Positions 17,388 to 27,374 of a stretch of DNA of 64,000 nucleotides are shown one piece after another. The notes below the pieces were generated by a model. That model did no database searches. It saw only the letters and a program-made list of their open reading frames with translations, and was not told where the DNA came from. The DNA is from Fidelibacterota bacterium (GTDB lineage: Bacteria > Fidelibacterota > UBA8477 > JABMPR01). Where the stretch lies: positions 38,679 through 102,678 of the forward strand of contig JAERTJ010000151.1 in the NCBI GenBank assembly GCA_016844945.1. Reading direction: 5' to 3'. Position numbers and translations under genes: made by a program. Position 1 is the stretch's first letter; every line of letters begins with the position of its first letter.

Positions 17388-18824
17388 GTGCTATTCAGGG
17401 GAGGCGTTTTTATCGCTAGAATTACAACATTAGTATTCATTTTTTGTCTTGTTTCCCTTGCCATTGGCATGCCTAAACAGGATACGACCCGGTTCGATCG
17501 CGAAGTTCATGGCAGACCATTTGATCTCGAGGAAATTCTGGGTCCCACCCCCGTTAATGAAATTTTTGAAACCAAAGGTGGTGTACCGCTCTGGGTGAAA
17601 AATGGCGAACTCAAATCCGATACTGTTTACTACGGTATTGGGAAATCTATTATCTCCCAGGATGAAGCAGATGACGATGCCCGCTTGCGCTTTGCCCAGT
17701 ATGTAGAAGTGAGTGTTCAGAGTATAGCCACACAGCAAATTGCTGAGAACAAGGATCGCCTGGAGGAGAACTATAACTACGAATCCCTGGTCTCAACCAA
17801 TATGAATTTACGGGCAGTTAAAATTACCGAAAGATATATGACGGAAGACTCAACATTTCATAGCCTTATTCGATATGGGAAATCCGAGTACCATAATCTG
17901 GTAACCGAAGAAATTAAGATTTCCCTGGAAACAGATATTCGAAAACAGGAAATGGCTCACCAGGCTCGTGAAGCTCTAAGAGCGGACTCTCTACGTCATA
18001 AATTGACAATGGATAGTCTCGCATTGGGTCGCAAACAGGCTGTCATCGATTCCCTTGATCATATATTAAAAATGGAAGAAGCAAAACAGCGACAGGAACA
18101 AGATCGCATCGATCTGATAAAAAACCAATACGCTGCGTTCCTGGCTATCAAACCCCGCCATGTACTCATTGATGCTCCAACAGCTTCCATCCCGGATTCA
18201 TGGTTTCATCTTGCTGGCAGATGGAACCCTGACACCAAAGAATTCAGACAATTCAAAGCGGGTATCTCGCTCTGGTTATTCAGTGCTGAAGCGAATATCT
18301 GGGGCACTGAGTCATTAGTTGATCAGAGTGACCTCACTGTCAAACTACAGTTGCTCCCGGAACGCGGCGAGATATATCCTGTCAGTTTAGCTTTGGGATG
18401 GATTAGCTATCTGGATGAGTATACACCAACACCCCCAGGTGCTGTGCTGGAGAGTGCTACCTTCGACAATGTTATCGAACGAGTGAGTGATGAATTGGAA
18501 GACCCCTATTCTCAGCAAACCAGTTTTTTTATATCAGGGACTGTCGGCTTGCCTCAATACAATAACCATATCTCCGTTTATGCTGACAAACGGAAATTCT
18601 CAGTCGCACATATCTGGTATCCGTTTCCCCGAAATATGGGTGATGCCATCAGTATTATTAATCAAGCCGATATGATCCAATCACCTGAATATCGCAACCG
18701 TTTTGATGATGAAATCCAATGGCAGTTCGGATTACGCTTCATCGCCATGCCCAATCGCTTTGCCACCATGATCAGTTACGAGGATCATGAGGTCTGGATG
18801 CTGAATTTCGAATTTCAGTATTAG
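17388..18824 (+). CDS. Exported protein of unknown function with central coiled coil
   Basis: 478 residues. N-terminal hydrophobic signal (ARITTLVFIFCLVSLAIG). Residues about 80-180 resemble LPP20/LipA-like domains: YYGIGKSIISQDEADDDARL followed by FAQYVEVSVQS is the usual opening of a conserved DARxxA helix. A charged coiled coil runs from about 180 to 245 (IRKQEMAHQAREALRADSLR and onward), then a beta-rich C-terminal half of about 230 residues ending FEFQY, which could be a small barrel. GTG 17388 is the only standard start. A strong AGGGGAGG lies just inside the gene at 17398-17405, 6 bases before an in-frame ATC, so the real start might be non-standard. Confidence 0.7.
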   Translation: MLFRGGVFIARITTLVFIFCLVSLAIGMPKQDTTRFDREVHGRPFDLEEILGPTPVNEIFETKGGVPLWVKNGELKSDTVYYGIGKSIISQDEADDDARLRFAQYVEVSVQSIATQQIAENKDRLEENYNYESLVSTNMNLRAVKITERYMTEDSTFHSLIRYGKSEYHNLVTEEIKISLETDIRKQEMAHQAREALRADSLRHKLTMDSLALGRKQAVIDSLDHILKMEEAKQRQEQDRIDLIKNQYAAFLAIKPRHVLIDAPTASIPDSWFHLAGRWNPDTKEFRQFKAGISLWLFSAEANIWGTESLVDQSDLTVKLQLLPERGEIYPVSLALGWISYLDEYTPTPPGAVLESATFDNVIERVSDELEDPYSQQTSFFISGTVGLPQYNNHISVYADKRKFSVAHIWYPFPRNMGDAISIINQADMIQSPEYRNRFDDEIQWQFGLRFIAMPNRFATMISYEDHEVWMLNFEFQY

Positions 18825-18870
18825 CATCTGAACCTGAACAACTCTATGTAAAACTGGGGGAACTATTATC

Positions 18871-20100
18871 GTGAAACATATTGAATTGACTCAAAAATTT
18901 ACCTTTCTCCTATTCCTTGTAATTGTGCTTGTTGGATTTATTTCGAATTGTGATGAAAGCACCACCGAGCCGGGAATTGAAGTGATTGAATCACCAGACT
19001 GGGTAGCCACACTATTTTTCAGTCCGGATATAGGGACCATCGAAACCTCCTTCAGACCACACATTCAAATCATTGATAGTACTGGATCTACCATGGTAGC
19101 GTCAGACTTTCTATACAGCATTGACTATAATAATGATGGAGTTTTAGAGTCAGAGGGGGTCGATTCACTCCCTAACACGCCAAGCAGTTATGAACCTGGG
19201 AAACACAAAATAATGGTTATTGTGCAGGACTCTTTAGGGCTAAAAGATACAGCCTCGAGCTACATTCATGTTCAATCGCTGATCCAAATCACCCCGACAA
19301 ACACATCTGGGAGTCATCAGGGAAATATCGATTGGTCTAGAGATGGTAGCAATCGAATCGCCTTTGATGCCTATGGGGGTGAATCTGGTGCGAACCAGAG
19401 TATTTTTGTTATTCAATATCCCAGTGGAGAGCCTGAAAAAATTTCGTTTAACCCAGATTCAGGTAATTACTTCTTTGATCAATTTCCCGAATGGTCCCCC
19501 CTGGGAGATAAGATCGCCTGCGTGAGTAGTAATGGTCTGGATATTATTGATGTCGAAACTCATGAACGAACAAATCTGGATCCCTATGGTCAATACGAGA
19601 TGCGCTCCTGGTCCCCCGATGGTCGCTGGTTGGCCTACTGGCTACATATTGAAGGTCAAAGCAGAACCGTCATCCATGATTTTACCATGGATACAACAAG
19701 GGTGCTATTTGATGACCTTTATTTTATGACCTGGTCTCCAGATGGGAGTAAAATTGCCCGTTGTAATAATTTACGAACCCGCAGGGAATATCTTGAGATC
19801 GTTGACTTTGAATCAGGAACCATTCTTGAAGAATTTGAAATACCAACACACGACTGGCATATTGATTGGTCGCCGACGCGAGATCTTATCTCATTGGGTT
19901 TTACCCAGAGTGGTTCAGGAGGGTACGTACTTAATATTGAAACAGGCACTGTTTACTCCTTCAATCCTGATGGATTAAAACAATCCTGGTATCCCTCCTG
20001 GTCTGAAGATGGAACCCTACTGGCTTTTGAGGCTAAACCTGATTCCACGAATGTTTGGACATCTATTTGGGCGATCGAATTCCCAGAAGATCTAGATTGA
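18871..20100 (+). CDS. Lipoprotein with PD40/TolB-like beta-propeller
   Basis: 409 residues. The signal peptide ends in the lipobox FISNC, so Cys27 is the expected lipidation site. A short Ig/PKD-like part (about 35-130) is followed by six WD40-like (PD40) blades, each with a W/F-S-x-D/x-G core: DWSRDGSNRIAF, EWSPLGDKIACV, SWSPDGRWLAYW, TWSPDGSKIARC, DWSPTRDLISLG and SWSEDGTLLAFE. TolB-like propellers usually bind other envelope proteins or sense ligands; the partner is unknown. GTG start with GGGGG 12 bases upstream. It converges on the type IX cargo gene at 20145 with only 44 bases between and no visible terminator. Confidence 0.85.
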   Translation: MKHIELTQKFTFLLFLVIVLVGFISNCDESTTEPGIEVIESPDWVATLFFSPDIGTIETSFRPHIQIIDSTGSTMVASDFLYSIDYNNDGVLESEGVDSLPNTPSSYEPGKHKIMVIVQDSLGLKDTASSYIHVQSLIQITPTNTSGSHQGNIDWSRDGSNRIAFDAYGGESGANQSIFVIQYPSGEPEKISFNPDSGNYFFDQFPEWSPLGDKIACVSSNGLDIIDVETHERTNLDPYGQYEMRSWSPDGRWLAYWLHIEGQSRTVIHDFTMDTTRVLFDDLYFMTWSPDGSKIARCNNLRTRREYLEIVDFESGTILEEFEIPTHDWHIDWSPTRDLISLGFTQSGSGGYVLNIETGTVYSFNPDGLKQSWYPSWSEDGTLLAFEAKPDSTNVWTSIWAIEFPEDLD

Positions 20101-20144
20101 GTTCATCCGGATTAATCTACACCCAAAATAACCCCGACAAGCTT

Positions 20145-22214
20145 CTACCGTAAGTAGAGCATTTTAATGGATTCGCTCTGTCTCGCAGAACGTATCTGAA
20201 AGTAGTATACCCCGGTTGATACTAATTCGCCATAATCATTGGTTGCATCCCAGACGATCTCATGCTTTCCCTGACTCTGTTGTGATAAGGCAATAGTTTT
20301 GATTCTTCGCCCCAGAACATCATAGATACCGATACTCAAATCTGTGCATTCCCCAATTGAATATTGAATTCTGGTCACTGGATTAAAGGGATTGGGGAAA
20401 TTTTGTTTTAAATAAAAATTAGATTCACCAGGATTCACAACTGAACTGGTGGGATAAAATGAGAAGGCACCAAACCTTGTCATCGTATAAAACCTACTGC
20501 TTTTCAGCGGGCCCGATGGATTCAATCCAATGTCATCATTTTCACTCCCATCACTCACAGACTGAATATAGTAAAAATGGGAGCGTCCTGATTCAACCTG
20601 TGCATCTATAAAACTTGTCATGCCTCCACCAAGTTCGGCAATGAGCTGATAAGTCGTATCATAAGTACCTACAGCACGATATATCTGATATCCTGAGAAA
20701 CTTGCTTCAGCCTCTGATGGACTGGGCTCCCAGGACAATTGAATCATTGCCGTATCAGATTCGACACTGAAGAAAGGTGGTGGTTTGGGAGGAGACACAA
20801 TATTGAAGTCAGCATCAAAGTTTCTCTTTGCCCGTCCAAAGGTTTTCAGAATCGAATCCTGCCCCGTATACACCCAGGTGTTTTTGAAGAAATCTTTATC
20901 CGTGGTTGTACTCCCATCTGGTAGATCGAAAGGCCCCGTGTCACCCGGTGTTTCGTAAGCTGTTTTCCAGCGTTCACCAATTTGTTGACAGAGTTCACGC
21001 CTGAGTCCATTAATCCCTTCCGCTTCCACAATAGTAATACTCTCTCCATGAGCGAGATCATATGGACCATAGGTCATCATGAGATTTGTACCACCCCCAT
21101 CACCATGAATCGTGTAAGGGTCCAGTCTGTGGGTGATGGATTCAAGAGCATCATCCATCCGGTTAGAGCCACCATAGCTATCTCCAGGGAAGGGATTCCC
21201 CTCAAGAAAATGATAAATCGCTGCATGGTTATCCCTATCTGGATAGCGATCACCAGCGTGCCACCCAAGGAATACTGGTTGATTAATGTCATCACTTGCA
21301 TCAGTTGCACTTATGTCCGCATGCAATAGGACAGACCCTACAAATTTGGGTGAAGTAAGGCGTCCACTCCCTATTAGATCCGGAGCCCCAATATTGTCCC
21401 AGGTTATCGCTTCGGATTGACCTACCCATTCAAAACCTGAACGTAGCCAATTGGCAATCGGATTAGCAGGGGTAATGGGTTCAAGATAATGATCTGCATA
21501 ATCCTCTCCACGCCGGGTTACCCAACTGTGTTTCCCCCATCGCTGATGCCCCTCGACCGCTGATGCCCCTTCTCTACCACCGGAATAACGCGTGCCCCAG
21601 CCAATACGAACACCTCGTAATGAGTCATTTAATTCTATTTCTGGATCCCAATCTATATTCCCAGTATTCTTGAAAGTAAATCTTTTGATAAAATAATTGT
21701 CATGATACTCCTGACTGAATATGAATATCTCCCGAGTCTGAGTTAATCCCATGGATGTGTTTACAACATTGGTGATAATCCGATCAGCTATTTGTCCTGG
21801 TTCGATGGAATCAATTGTATCAAACAGGAGGTAACCACAAGGTGCACCATCCACCATGACTGTGGGTTTGGAGTGCTTCGCAGTTTGCGTGAGTTCGATG
21901 GGGAATAGCGTCGTGCCGACATCACCCTCATAAAAATAAATGCTGGTATAGTCGTGTACGGTTCCTGCAGTATCTAAGAAGTCTTCAGCTGCCAGCCAGG
22001 CTCTTTTTATAACAGAATTATCCTGCATCGGATAGTCAGCTGGCCATCTCAAACCCTCGTAATAGCTACCATTCCAGGCCCGCTCACTGCCATAGGCTGA
22101 AAAATGGCTCTGTAAGGAACCAATTCTCGCATAACGTTTCTCATTACCTGTGAGTTGACCAAAAAGGTTTGTCACGACCAATAGCAGAGAAAGTATCGTG
22201 TATTTTATCATCAT
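20145..22214 (-). CDS. Large secreted protein with fibronectin III and type IX C-terminal sorting domain
   Basis: 689 residues. Signal peptide ILSLLLVVTNLFG. A long N-terminal region of about 450 residues has no domain I recognise but is rich in Trp/Tyr/Gly and looks like an extracellular beta protein. A fibronectin type III-like domain is at about 480-570 (PPFFSVESDTAMIQLSWEPS). The C-terminal sorting domain (about 605-689) shows FPNPFNPVTRIQYSI, LSIGIYDVLGRRIKTI, STGVYYFQI and a final KMLYLR. This domain directs export by the type IX system and removal or anchoring at the cell surface. No Por/Gld genes are in the window. Confidence 0.85.
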   Translation of the reverse strand: MMIKYTILSLLLVVTNLFGQLTGNEKRYARIGSLQSHFSAYGSERAWNGSYYEGLRWPADYPMQDNSVIKRAWLAAEDFLDTAGTVHDYTSIYFYEGDVGTTLFPIELTQTAKHSKPTVMVDGAPCGYLLFDTIDSIEPGQIADRIITNVVNTSMGLTQTREIFIFSQEYHDNYFIKRFTFKNTGNIDWDPEIELNDSLRGVRIGWGTRYSGGREGASAVEGHQRWGKHSWVTRRGEDYADHYLEPITPANPIANWLRSGFEWVGQSEAITWDNIGAPDLIGSGRLTSPKFVGSVLLHADISATDASDDINQPVFLGWHAGDRYPDRDNHAAIYHFLEGNPFPGDSYGGSNRMDDALESITHRLDPYTIHGDGGGTNLMMTYGPYDLAHGESITIVEAEGINGLRRELCQQIGERWKTAYETPGDTGPFDLPDGSTTTDKDFFKNTWVYTGQDSILKTFGRAKRNFDADFNIVSPPKPPPFFSVESDTAMIQLSWEPSPSEAEASFSGYQIYRAVGTYDTTYQLIAELGGGMTSFIDAQVESGRSHFYYIQSVSDGSENDDIGLNPSGPLKSSRFYTMTRFGAFSFYPTSSVVNPGESNFYLKQNFPNPFNPVTRIQYSIGECTDLSIGIYDVLGRRIKTIALSQQSQGKHEIVWDATNDYGELVSTGVYYFQIRSARQSESIKMLYLR

Positions 22215-22259
22215 TCGCCCCCATATGCATAACTGTGAATTCCTACATTCACGTGTTTC

Positions 22260-23432
22260 CTAAATCTTTACGAATATTCTCTTGTGATAGAGATACCAGA
22301 GGATCGCCAGCCAAACTGCAATGTTTGTGAGAGCGTAGAGAAGAGATCCATTGAGGTTACCTGCAAGGGGAACAAAAATCCCCATGTATATGGCATGCTT
22401 GATTGATACGATTTCACCCTGGGCATTGGTTGTTTTAACCATATACATCAGCCGACCAATAATGCCAGATCCCACAAAGACTACCAGGGCATTGCTACCC
22501 AATACGATAGCCGGTTTAATCCAGAAATCCATCTTTTTGACATCAATGAGATAAGATGAAACTACGATCATCATAATCGCCAACCCGTCCATGGTGATCA
22601 CGTAAGAGACTGTCCATAGCTGTTTATTGATAGGCTCGATGATGCTCATAATGGATCCCAGCATGAAAATCATAATACCGATAACACTCAGATTGCTAAG
22701 CTTTTCCTGATGGTCAATCGGTTTACGTAGATATTCACCCAACCAGAAACCACTCATAAGTGTTAAAACAGCAGGCAGAGAAGATAAGAATCCTTCAGGA
22801 TCGAAGGGCACCCCCATCCCGCCATAAAGGTGAGCTTCTCCAAAGAGGAGTATGTCCATATAGCGGATAAAGTTGTCAGCCAACTCAAAGCTGCCTGCTC
22901 CCCATCCATTGACCAATGGGACACGCATAAAAAATTCATAAATGAAAATCAATGACCCCACTGCAAGTATCCGGTGCCTGGTTCGTGGGAAGTAGAGGAT
23001 GATTAATCCGCCGACCAGATAGCTAAATCCGATCCGCTGGAGTACACCCCAGACACGAATATCCAGGAACCGTCTAAAGATGTCCAAAAACTCAAAATTT
23101 GCAGCCATTTGAGCATTGAGGGGGATATTGAAAGGGAAGCCATTCAGGAATAGACCCAAACCAATAATAATTGCACCACGGGACCAAACTTTCTTCTTCA
23201 GGTCTGAAACATCAGCTCCAGCATCCATGCGTTTCCCAAAACTGAGAGCCATTGCCACACCAACGATAAACAGGAAGAAGGGAAAGACCAGGTCTGTAGG
23301 TGTCCATCCATGCCATTTTGCATGACGTAAGGGGCCATAAATGTGGGACCAGCTTCCAGGATTGTTAACCAGGATCATCAATCCCACGGTTAATCCACGG
23401 AATACATCTAATGATATCATGCGATCTTTCAT
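22260..23432 (-). CDS. Membrane acyltransferase, HGSNAT/DUF5009 family
   Basis: 390 residues. The start DRMISLDVFRGLTVGLMILV, then HAKWHGWTPTDLVFPFFLFI and VGVAMALSF, is the signature of the heparan-alpha-glucosaminide N-acetyltransferase/YeiB-like group. About ten membrane spans follow. The conserved His in AKWHGW and Asp in TPTDLVFP are present. Relatives move acetyl groups across membranes onto amino sugars, in bacteria probably onto cell-wall or surface glycans, or act with N-acetylglucosamine catabolism. No sugar genes are adjacent, so the acceptor is unknown. It is 45 bases downstream of the type IX cargo gene start and on the same strand. Confidence 0.85.
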   Translation of the reverse strand: MKDRMISLDVFRGLTVGLMILVNNPGSWSHIYGPLRHAKWHGWTPTDLVFPFFLFIVGVAMALSFGKRMDAGADVSDLKKKVWSRGAIIIGLGLFLNGFPFNIPLNAQMAANFEFLDIFRRFLDIRVWGVLQRIGFSYLVGGLIILYFPRTRHRILAVGSLIFIYEFFMRVPLVNGWGAGSFELADNFIRYMDILLFGEAHLYGGMGVPFDPEGFLSSLPAVLTLMSGFWLGEYLRKPIDHQEKLSNLSVIGIMIFMLGSIMSIIEPINKQLWTVSYVITMDGLAIMMIVVSSYLIDVKKMDFWIKPAIVLGSNALVVFVGSGIIGRLMYMVKTTNAQGEIVSIKHAIYMGIFVPLAGNLNGSLLYALTNIAVWLAILWYLYHKRIFVKI

Positions 23433-23738
23433 GTAGACTCCTTTATGTCAGCAAAGTTGAGGAGCCAAAATATATGTTGAGGAGTTAATTTCCACGTTGG
23501 AATTAATCTGATCCAATAAAAACTCGTCTCGTCAAAAACATTCCCAAAATGCATAAGTATGGTTTAATGTTTGCTCTAAGCAATCATGACTATTCAACAT
23601 CAATTAGTTAAATGATGCATTGATGAATTGAGATCACACTTGAAATTTGATTCGGGAAGATGATATTTACTACGTGCTTCACCAACAATCGAAATGGCAA
23701 TTTAACTGAGCCTTTAACTATAGATCGGAGCTGGTATC
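23433..23738 (+). other. Divergent intergenic region upstream of fumarate reductase
   Basis: 306 bases between the minus-strand acyltransferase and the plus-strand frdC; it must hold both promoters. A TTGAAA (23640-23645) with TATTTA 18 bases on is a weak candidate for the frd operon. GGAG 6 bases before the frdC ATG is its ribosome-binding site. I see no riboswitch, repeat or small gene. Confidence 0.3.
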
Positions 23739-24527
23739 ATGACAGGTATTGATACTGAATTATACCCGAAAGCAGAAACTCGCCACAGTAAAACGAGCAG
23801 TGCTTTCAAAAATGCCCAAAAAGCCCTTCGCGATGAACGCATCAGCGGTTTATCAGGTGCTTTCCTGGCATTCTTCATTTTGGGTCACTTGATTCTAGAG
23901 AGTAGTATTCTGGTAAGTGCTGAACTCTATGAAATCGTTGCTAATTTTATGGAACATACTGTTCCCATGGCCCAACCCCTCGTCTTTATCGTTTCAATTG
24001 TCTTTTTTATTCACTTTGTCTGGGCGGGTCGGAAAATTCCTGGCAAGCTGCGTGAGCGGAAGAGAATGCTGGAACTTGGAGAGAAGCTGAAAGAGTCTGG
24101 CAAGGGGTGGCAACAGGATCCTAAATCGGATATCAAGTTGCGGTCACACTTTGAGACATCGCTCTGGATCACCCAGGTTCGCACAGGTATGATTGTTCTG
24201 GCAACTGGTGCCTTCCATCTCATTCTGGTAGGCTGGAATATTTTTACAGACATGGGTGTCGCCGGACAAAAAGTTGGTTTGACAGTTGAAGTCGCCACCT
24301 CCCGTGTTGAAAGTGGTCTCTGGATTTTATATGCCATTCTCATGGTCAGCGTGGTTGCTCATATGGCAATCGGTGTCTATCGACTCCTGGTGAAATGGTT
24401 TGCTGATACATTTTTCGTACGCAATTACGCCAAAGCTCTGTTCTACTTTTTATTCTGGTTCTATACCATTTTGGGTGCAGCAACAGTCATTGCCATGGCT
24501 GGTCCACTGGAAGGAATTCTATCATGA
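23739..24527 (+). CDS. frdC: Succinate dehydrogenase/fumarate reductase cytochrome b subunit
   Basis: 262 residues. Membrane anchor that carries heme b and exchanges electrons with quinone. Five hydrophobic helices are visible, and the His residues in LGHLILESS, MEHTVPMAQP, IHFVWAGRK and VVAHMAIGVYR are the likely ligands of two hemes. This is the single-polypeptide, diheme type B form (Wolinella/Bacteroides/Bacillus type), not the SdhC-SdhD pair. An N-terminal hydrophilic extension of about 40 residues is a little longer than usual. First gene of the C-A-B operon, overlapping the flavoprotein gene by 4 bases. Whether it works as dehydrogenase or reductase cannot be told from sequence. Confidence 0.92.
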   Translation: MTGIDTELYPKAETRHSKTSSAFKNAQKALRDERISGLSGAFLAFFILGHLILESSILVSAELYEIVANFMEHTVPMAQPLVFIVSIVFFIHFVWAGRKIPGKLRERKRMLELGEKLKESGKGWQQDPKSDIKLRSHFETSLWITQVRTGMIVLATGAFHLILVGWNIFTDMGVAGQKVGLTVEVATSRVESGLWILYAILMVSVVAHMAIGVYRLLVKWFADTFFVRNYAKALFYFLFWFYTILGAATVIAMAGPLEGILS

Positions 24528-26473
24528 AGGTTATAACCACAGACGTACTGATTATCGGAGCAGGTCTTGCTGGAGAACGAGCTGCCATTGCAAGTGCTCA
24601 GGCTGGTCATGATGTGACCATGCTTTCGTTGGTTCCGCCAAGACGTAGTCATTCAGCTGCTGCCCAGGGTGGTATGCAAGCATCTCTGGGTAACTCAGTC
24701 AAAGGCAAGGGTGATAATCCAACTGTTCATTGGCTGGATACCGTCAAGGGCTCCGATTGGGGTGCCGATCAGGAAGTCGCTCGCATATTTGCAGACAATG
24801 CACCTATCGCCATGCGTGAAATGGCCCATTTCGGAGTTCCCTGGAATCGTGTTGAAGGCGGCCCACGGGATGTATATATCAAGGGCAAGAAAACAACTAT
24901 AGTTGAAGATGATGCCAAAGAAGGGCTCATCACTGCCCGAGACTTTGGTGGTACCGCCAAATGGCGCACCTGTTATACAGCCGATGGTACGGGTCACACG
25001 GTTCTATATGCCATGGATAATCTGGCTGTTCAACTGGATATTACCATACATGATCGCATGGAAGCCTTAAGTCTCATTCATGAGGATGGTGTCTGTATCG
25101 GTGCCATTGTCAGATCATTGAGAGATGGCGAACTCATGGCTTACATGGCAAAAGCAACAGCCATCGCCACGGGTGGATATGGTCGTCTCTATGGTGAATC
25201 GACCAATGCCATAATTAATGAAGGCACTGGATCCTGGTTAGCACTCCAGACCGGTAAGGTTCCACTGGCAAACATGGAAGCAGTACAATTTCACCCCACA
25301 GGAATTGTGCCCACTGATATCCTGGTGACAGAAGGTTGTCGTGGTGATGGTGGACTCCTCCTGGATGTTGACGAGTATCGTTTTATGCCTGAATATGAAC
25401 CGGAAAAGCAGGAACTGGCTTCCCGTGATGTGGTTTCCCGTAGAATGAAGCAACATATTCTGAAGGGCAAAGGAGTCCAATCCTCTTATGGTGAACACCT
25501 CTGGTTGGATTTACGTCACCTTGGAGAGAAACATCTGACAACCAAACTGCGTGAAGTTTATGATATTTGTATGTATTTCATCGGTGTCAACCCCATCAAG
25601 GAACTCATCCCTGTAAGACCCACCCAACATTATTCCATGGGTGGTATCCGCGTGAATAAGGATGGTCATGCCTATGGTATGAAAGGTCTATTCGCCCTGG
25701 GTGAAGTCGCCTGCTGGGACATGCACGGTTTTAATCGATTAGGTGGAAACTCACTTGCAGAAACAGTAGTTGCTGGAATGGTGGTTGGAAACAAAATCGC
25801 TGACTATGCAAAAACTGCTGAACTCAACGTCAATGTCTCCCTGGCTGAAAAGTTTGGTAAAGAACAAACCGATCTCATCGATCATCTCCTCAATAATGAT
25901 GGTACTGAAAACGTCTACACCCTGAGAGATGAAATTGCTGAGCTTCTGAAAGATCATGTACATATTTTCAGAACAGGTGAAGGACTGGAAAAAGCAGTCA
26001 GTGGTCTAAAAGAGATTCTGGGACGAATTGACAAAGTCAAAGTATCCGCGTCTGCTCCTGGCATGAATCCTGAGCTTTCACAGGCCCTGCGTATCGAAGG
26101 TATGGCTAAACAGGCCTATGTCATTGCCAAGGGTGCTCTACTCCGTACAGAATCCCGCGGTGCTCATACCCGTGAGGACTATCCGGCAAGAGACGATAAA
26201 AACTGGCTGAACCGTACACTGGCTACCTGGAAAACTGGGGCTGATGAACCTGACTTCAACTATGAGCCAGTAGGTCAGTTAGATTTACCTCCTGGTGACC
26301 GTGGTTATGGTGGCGGGCAAATGATCGATATGGATCTGACCCTTGAAGAATACAATGCCAAAGTCGATGCTGAACAAAAAGCGCTTGGCAAGCTCGAAAC
26401 CCAGGAAGCCATTGGAACCAGAATTCCAAAAGAAGCCTGGCGTGAAGAATCACCTTATAAGGATGCTAAATAA
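24524..26473 (+). CDS. frdA: Succinate dehydrogenase/fumarate reductase flavoprotein subunit
   Basis: 649 residues. Interconverts succinate and fumarate at a covalently bound FAD. Dinucleotide fold GAGLAG at 12-17; FAD-linking His43 in RRSHSAAAQGG; active-site regions QFHPTGIVP, EGCRGDGG and the substrate loop RPTQHYSMGG; helical C-terminal domain with RTESRGAHTREDYPARDD. The GDNPTVHWLDTVKGSDWGAD stretch and length match the type B (Wolinella-like) flavoproteins, consistent with the diheme anchor upstream. ATGA overlap with frdC, and its stop overlaps the frdB start by one base, so the three subunits are translated together. Confidence 0.96.
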   Translation: MKVITTDVLIIGAGLAGERAAIASAQAGHDVTMLSLVPPRRSHSAAAQGGMQASLGNSVKGKGDNPTVHWLDTVKGSDWGADQEVARIFADNAPIAMREMAHFGVPWNRVEGGPRDVYIKGKKTTIVEDDAKEGLITARDFGGTAKWRTCYTADGTGHTVLYAMDNLAVQLDITIHDRMEALSLIHEDGVCIGAIVRSLRDGELMAYMAKATAIATGGYGRLYGESTNAIINEGTGSWLALQTGKVPLANMEAVQFHPTGIVPTDILVTEGCRGDGGLLLDVDEYRFMPEYEPEKQELASRDVVSRRMKQHILKGKGVQSSYGEHLWLDLRHLGEKHLTTKLREVYDICMYFIGVNPIKELIPVRPTQHYSMGGIRVNKDGHAYGMKGLFALGEVACWDMHGFNRLGGNSLAETVVAGMVVGNKIADYAKTAELNVNVSLAEKFGKEQTDLIDHLLNNDGTENVYTLRDEIAELLKDHVHIFRTGEGLEKAVSGLKEILGRIDKVKVSASAPGMNPELSQALRIEGMAKQAYVIAKGALLRTESRGAHTREDYPARDDKNWLNRTLATWKTGADEPDFNYEPVGQLDLPPGDRGYGGGQMIDMDLTLEEYNAKVDAEQKALGKLETQEAIGTRIPKEAWREESPYKDAK

Positions 26474-27219
26474 TGGCTCGCACATTAACATTTAAAATAT
26501 TCAGATATAACCCGACTAAACCTAACGATGAACCCCATATGGAAACTTTTGAGCTGGAGGAAACGCCACGCTTAAATTTATTCACCGCCCTCCATCGTAT
26601 CCGTGAAAAACAAGCGCCGGACCTGATGTATGACTTCGTGTGTCGAGCTGGTATTTGCGGCTCATGTGCCATGATGATTAATGGACGACCCACACTGGCT
26701 TGCCGGACACTAACCGCCGACCTCAGCGACACCATTGAGTTATACCCTCTCCCCTTCTTTAAACTTCTGGGAGATCTTTCCGTTGATACTGGTGTCTGGT
26801 TCCATGATATGGCAAAACGGGTTGAATCCTGGATTCATACTCAAAAGGAATTTGATCCTACGGCTGAAGAAGAACGCATGGACAATGCCACGGCAAACAA
26901 AATCTATGAATCCGAGCGTTGTATTGAGTGTGGCTGCTGTGTTGCCGCATGTGCTACCGCTCAGGTCTATCCTGATTTTCTTGGGGCAGCTGGTCTCAAT
27001 AGAATCGGTAGATTTCTATTCGATCCACGTGATGAACGTGGAGAACAGGAATGGTTCGAACTGGTCTCAACAGATGTCGGTGTGTTTGGCTGTATAGGTA
27101 TGATGGCCTGTGATGATGTCTGTCCAAAGGATTTACCACTTCTGGAAGTATTCTCATACATCCGACGCAAAATGAACTCAGGTGTGCAGATCGCAGTGAA
27201 GGATCTCGAAACCAGCTGA
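26473..27219 (+). CDS. frdB: Succinate dehydrogenase/fumarate reductase iron-sulfur subunit
   Basis: 248 residues. Carries electrons between FAD and the heme anchor through three clusters. [2Fe-2S] ligands Cys57, Cys62, Cys65 and Cys77 in FVCRAGICGSC and LACRT; a ferredoxin-like segment CIECGCCVAAC near residue 153; and the last ligands in CIGMMACDDVCPKDLPL near 215-230. All cluster cysteines are present. It is the last gene of the operon; an intrinsic terminator begins 26 bases after the stop. Fumarase and 2-oxoacid oxidoreductase are encoded 28 kb away, so the metabolic arm is split over two operons. Confidence 0.96.
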   Translation: MARTLTFKIFRYNPTKPNDEPHMETFELEETPRLNLFTALHRIREKQAPDLMYDFVCRAGICGSCAMMINGRPTLACRTLTADLSDTIELYPLPFFKLLGDLSVDTGVWFHDMAKRVESWIHTQKEFDPTAEEERMDNATANKIYESERCIECGCCVAACATAQVYPDFLGAAGLNRIGRFLFDPRDERGEQEWFELVSTDVGVFGCIGMMACDDVCPKDLPLLEVFSYIRRKMNSGVQIAVKDLETS

Positions 27220-27244
27220 CAAGCACTTCATTCTTAGATTCACG

Positions 27245-27275
27245 AAAGGGCTTGCAATTGCAAGCCCTTTTTTTA
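27245..27275 (+). terminator. Intrinsic terminator of the frdCAB operon
   Basis: Perfect 26-base palindrome built from AAAGGGCTTGCAA and TTGCAAGCCCTTT, running into eight Ts. Very stable and directly after frdB. Confidence 0.93.
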
Positions 27276-27374
27276 TTCCATCACCCGTCTTTGCGATCCC
27301 GACGATACCCTCGTGAGAAGCAATCCCCACAATAATGAACGATAATATCCGAGTATTCAAAAGCTGGAATCATA

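Noticed and set aside
20101..20144. Terminator between the propeller lipoprotein and the type IX cargo gene
   Set aside because: No hairpin with a T-run can be found in the 44 bases.
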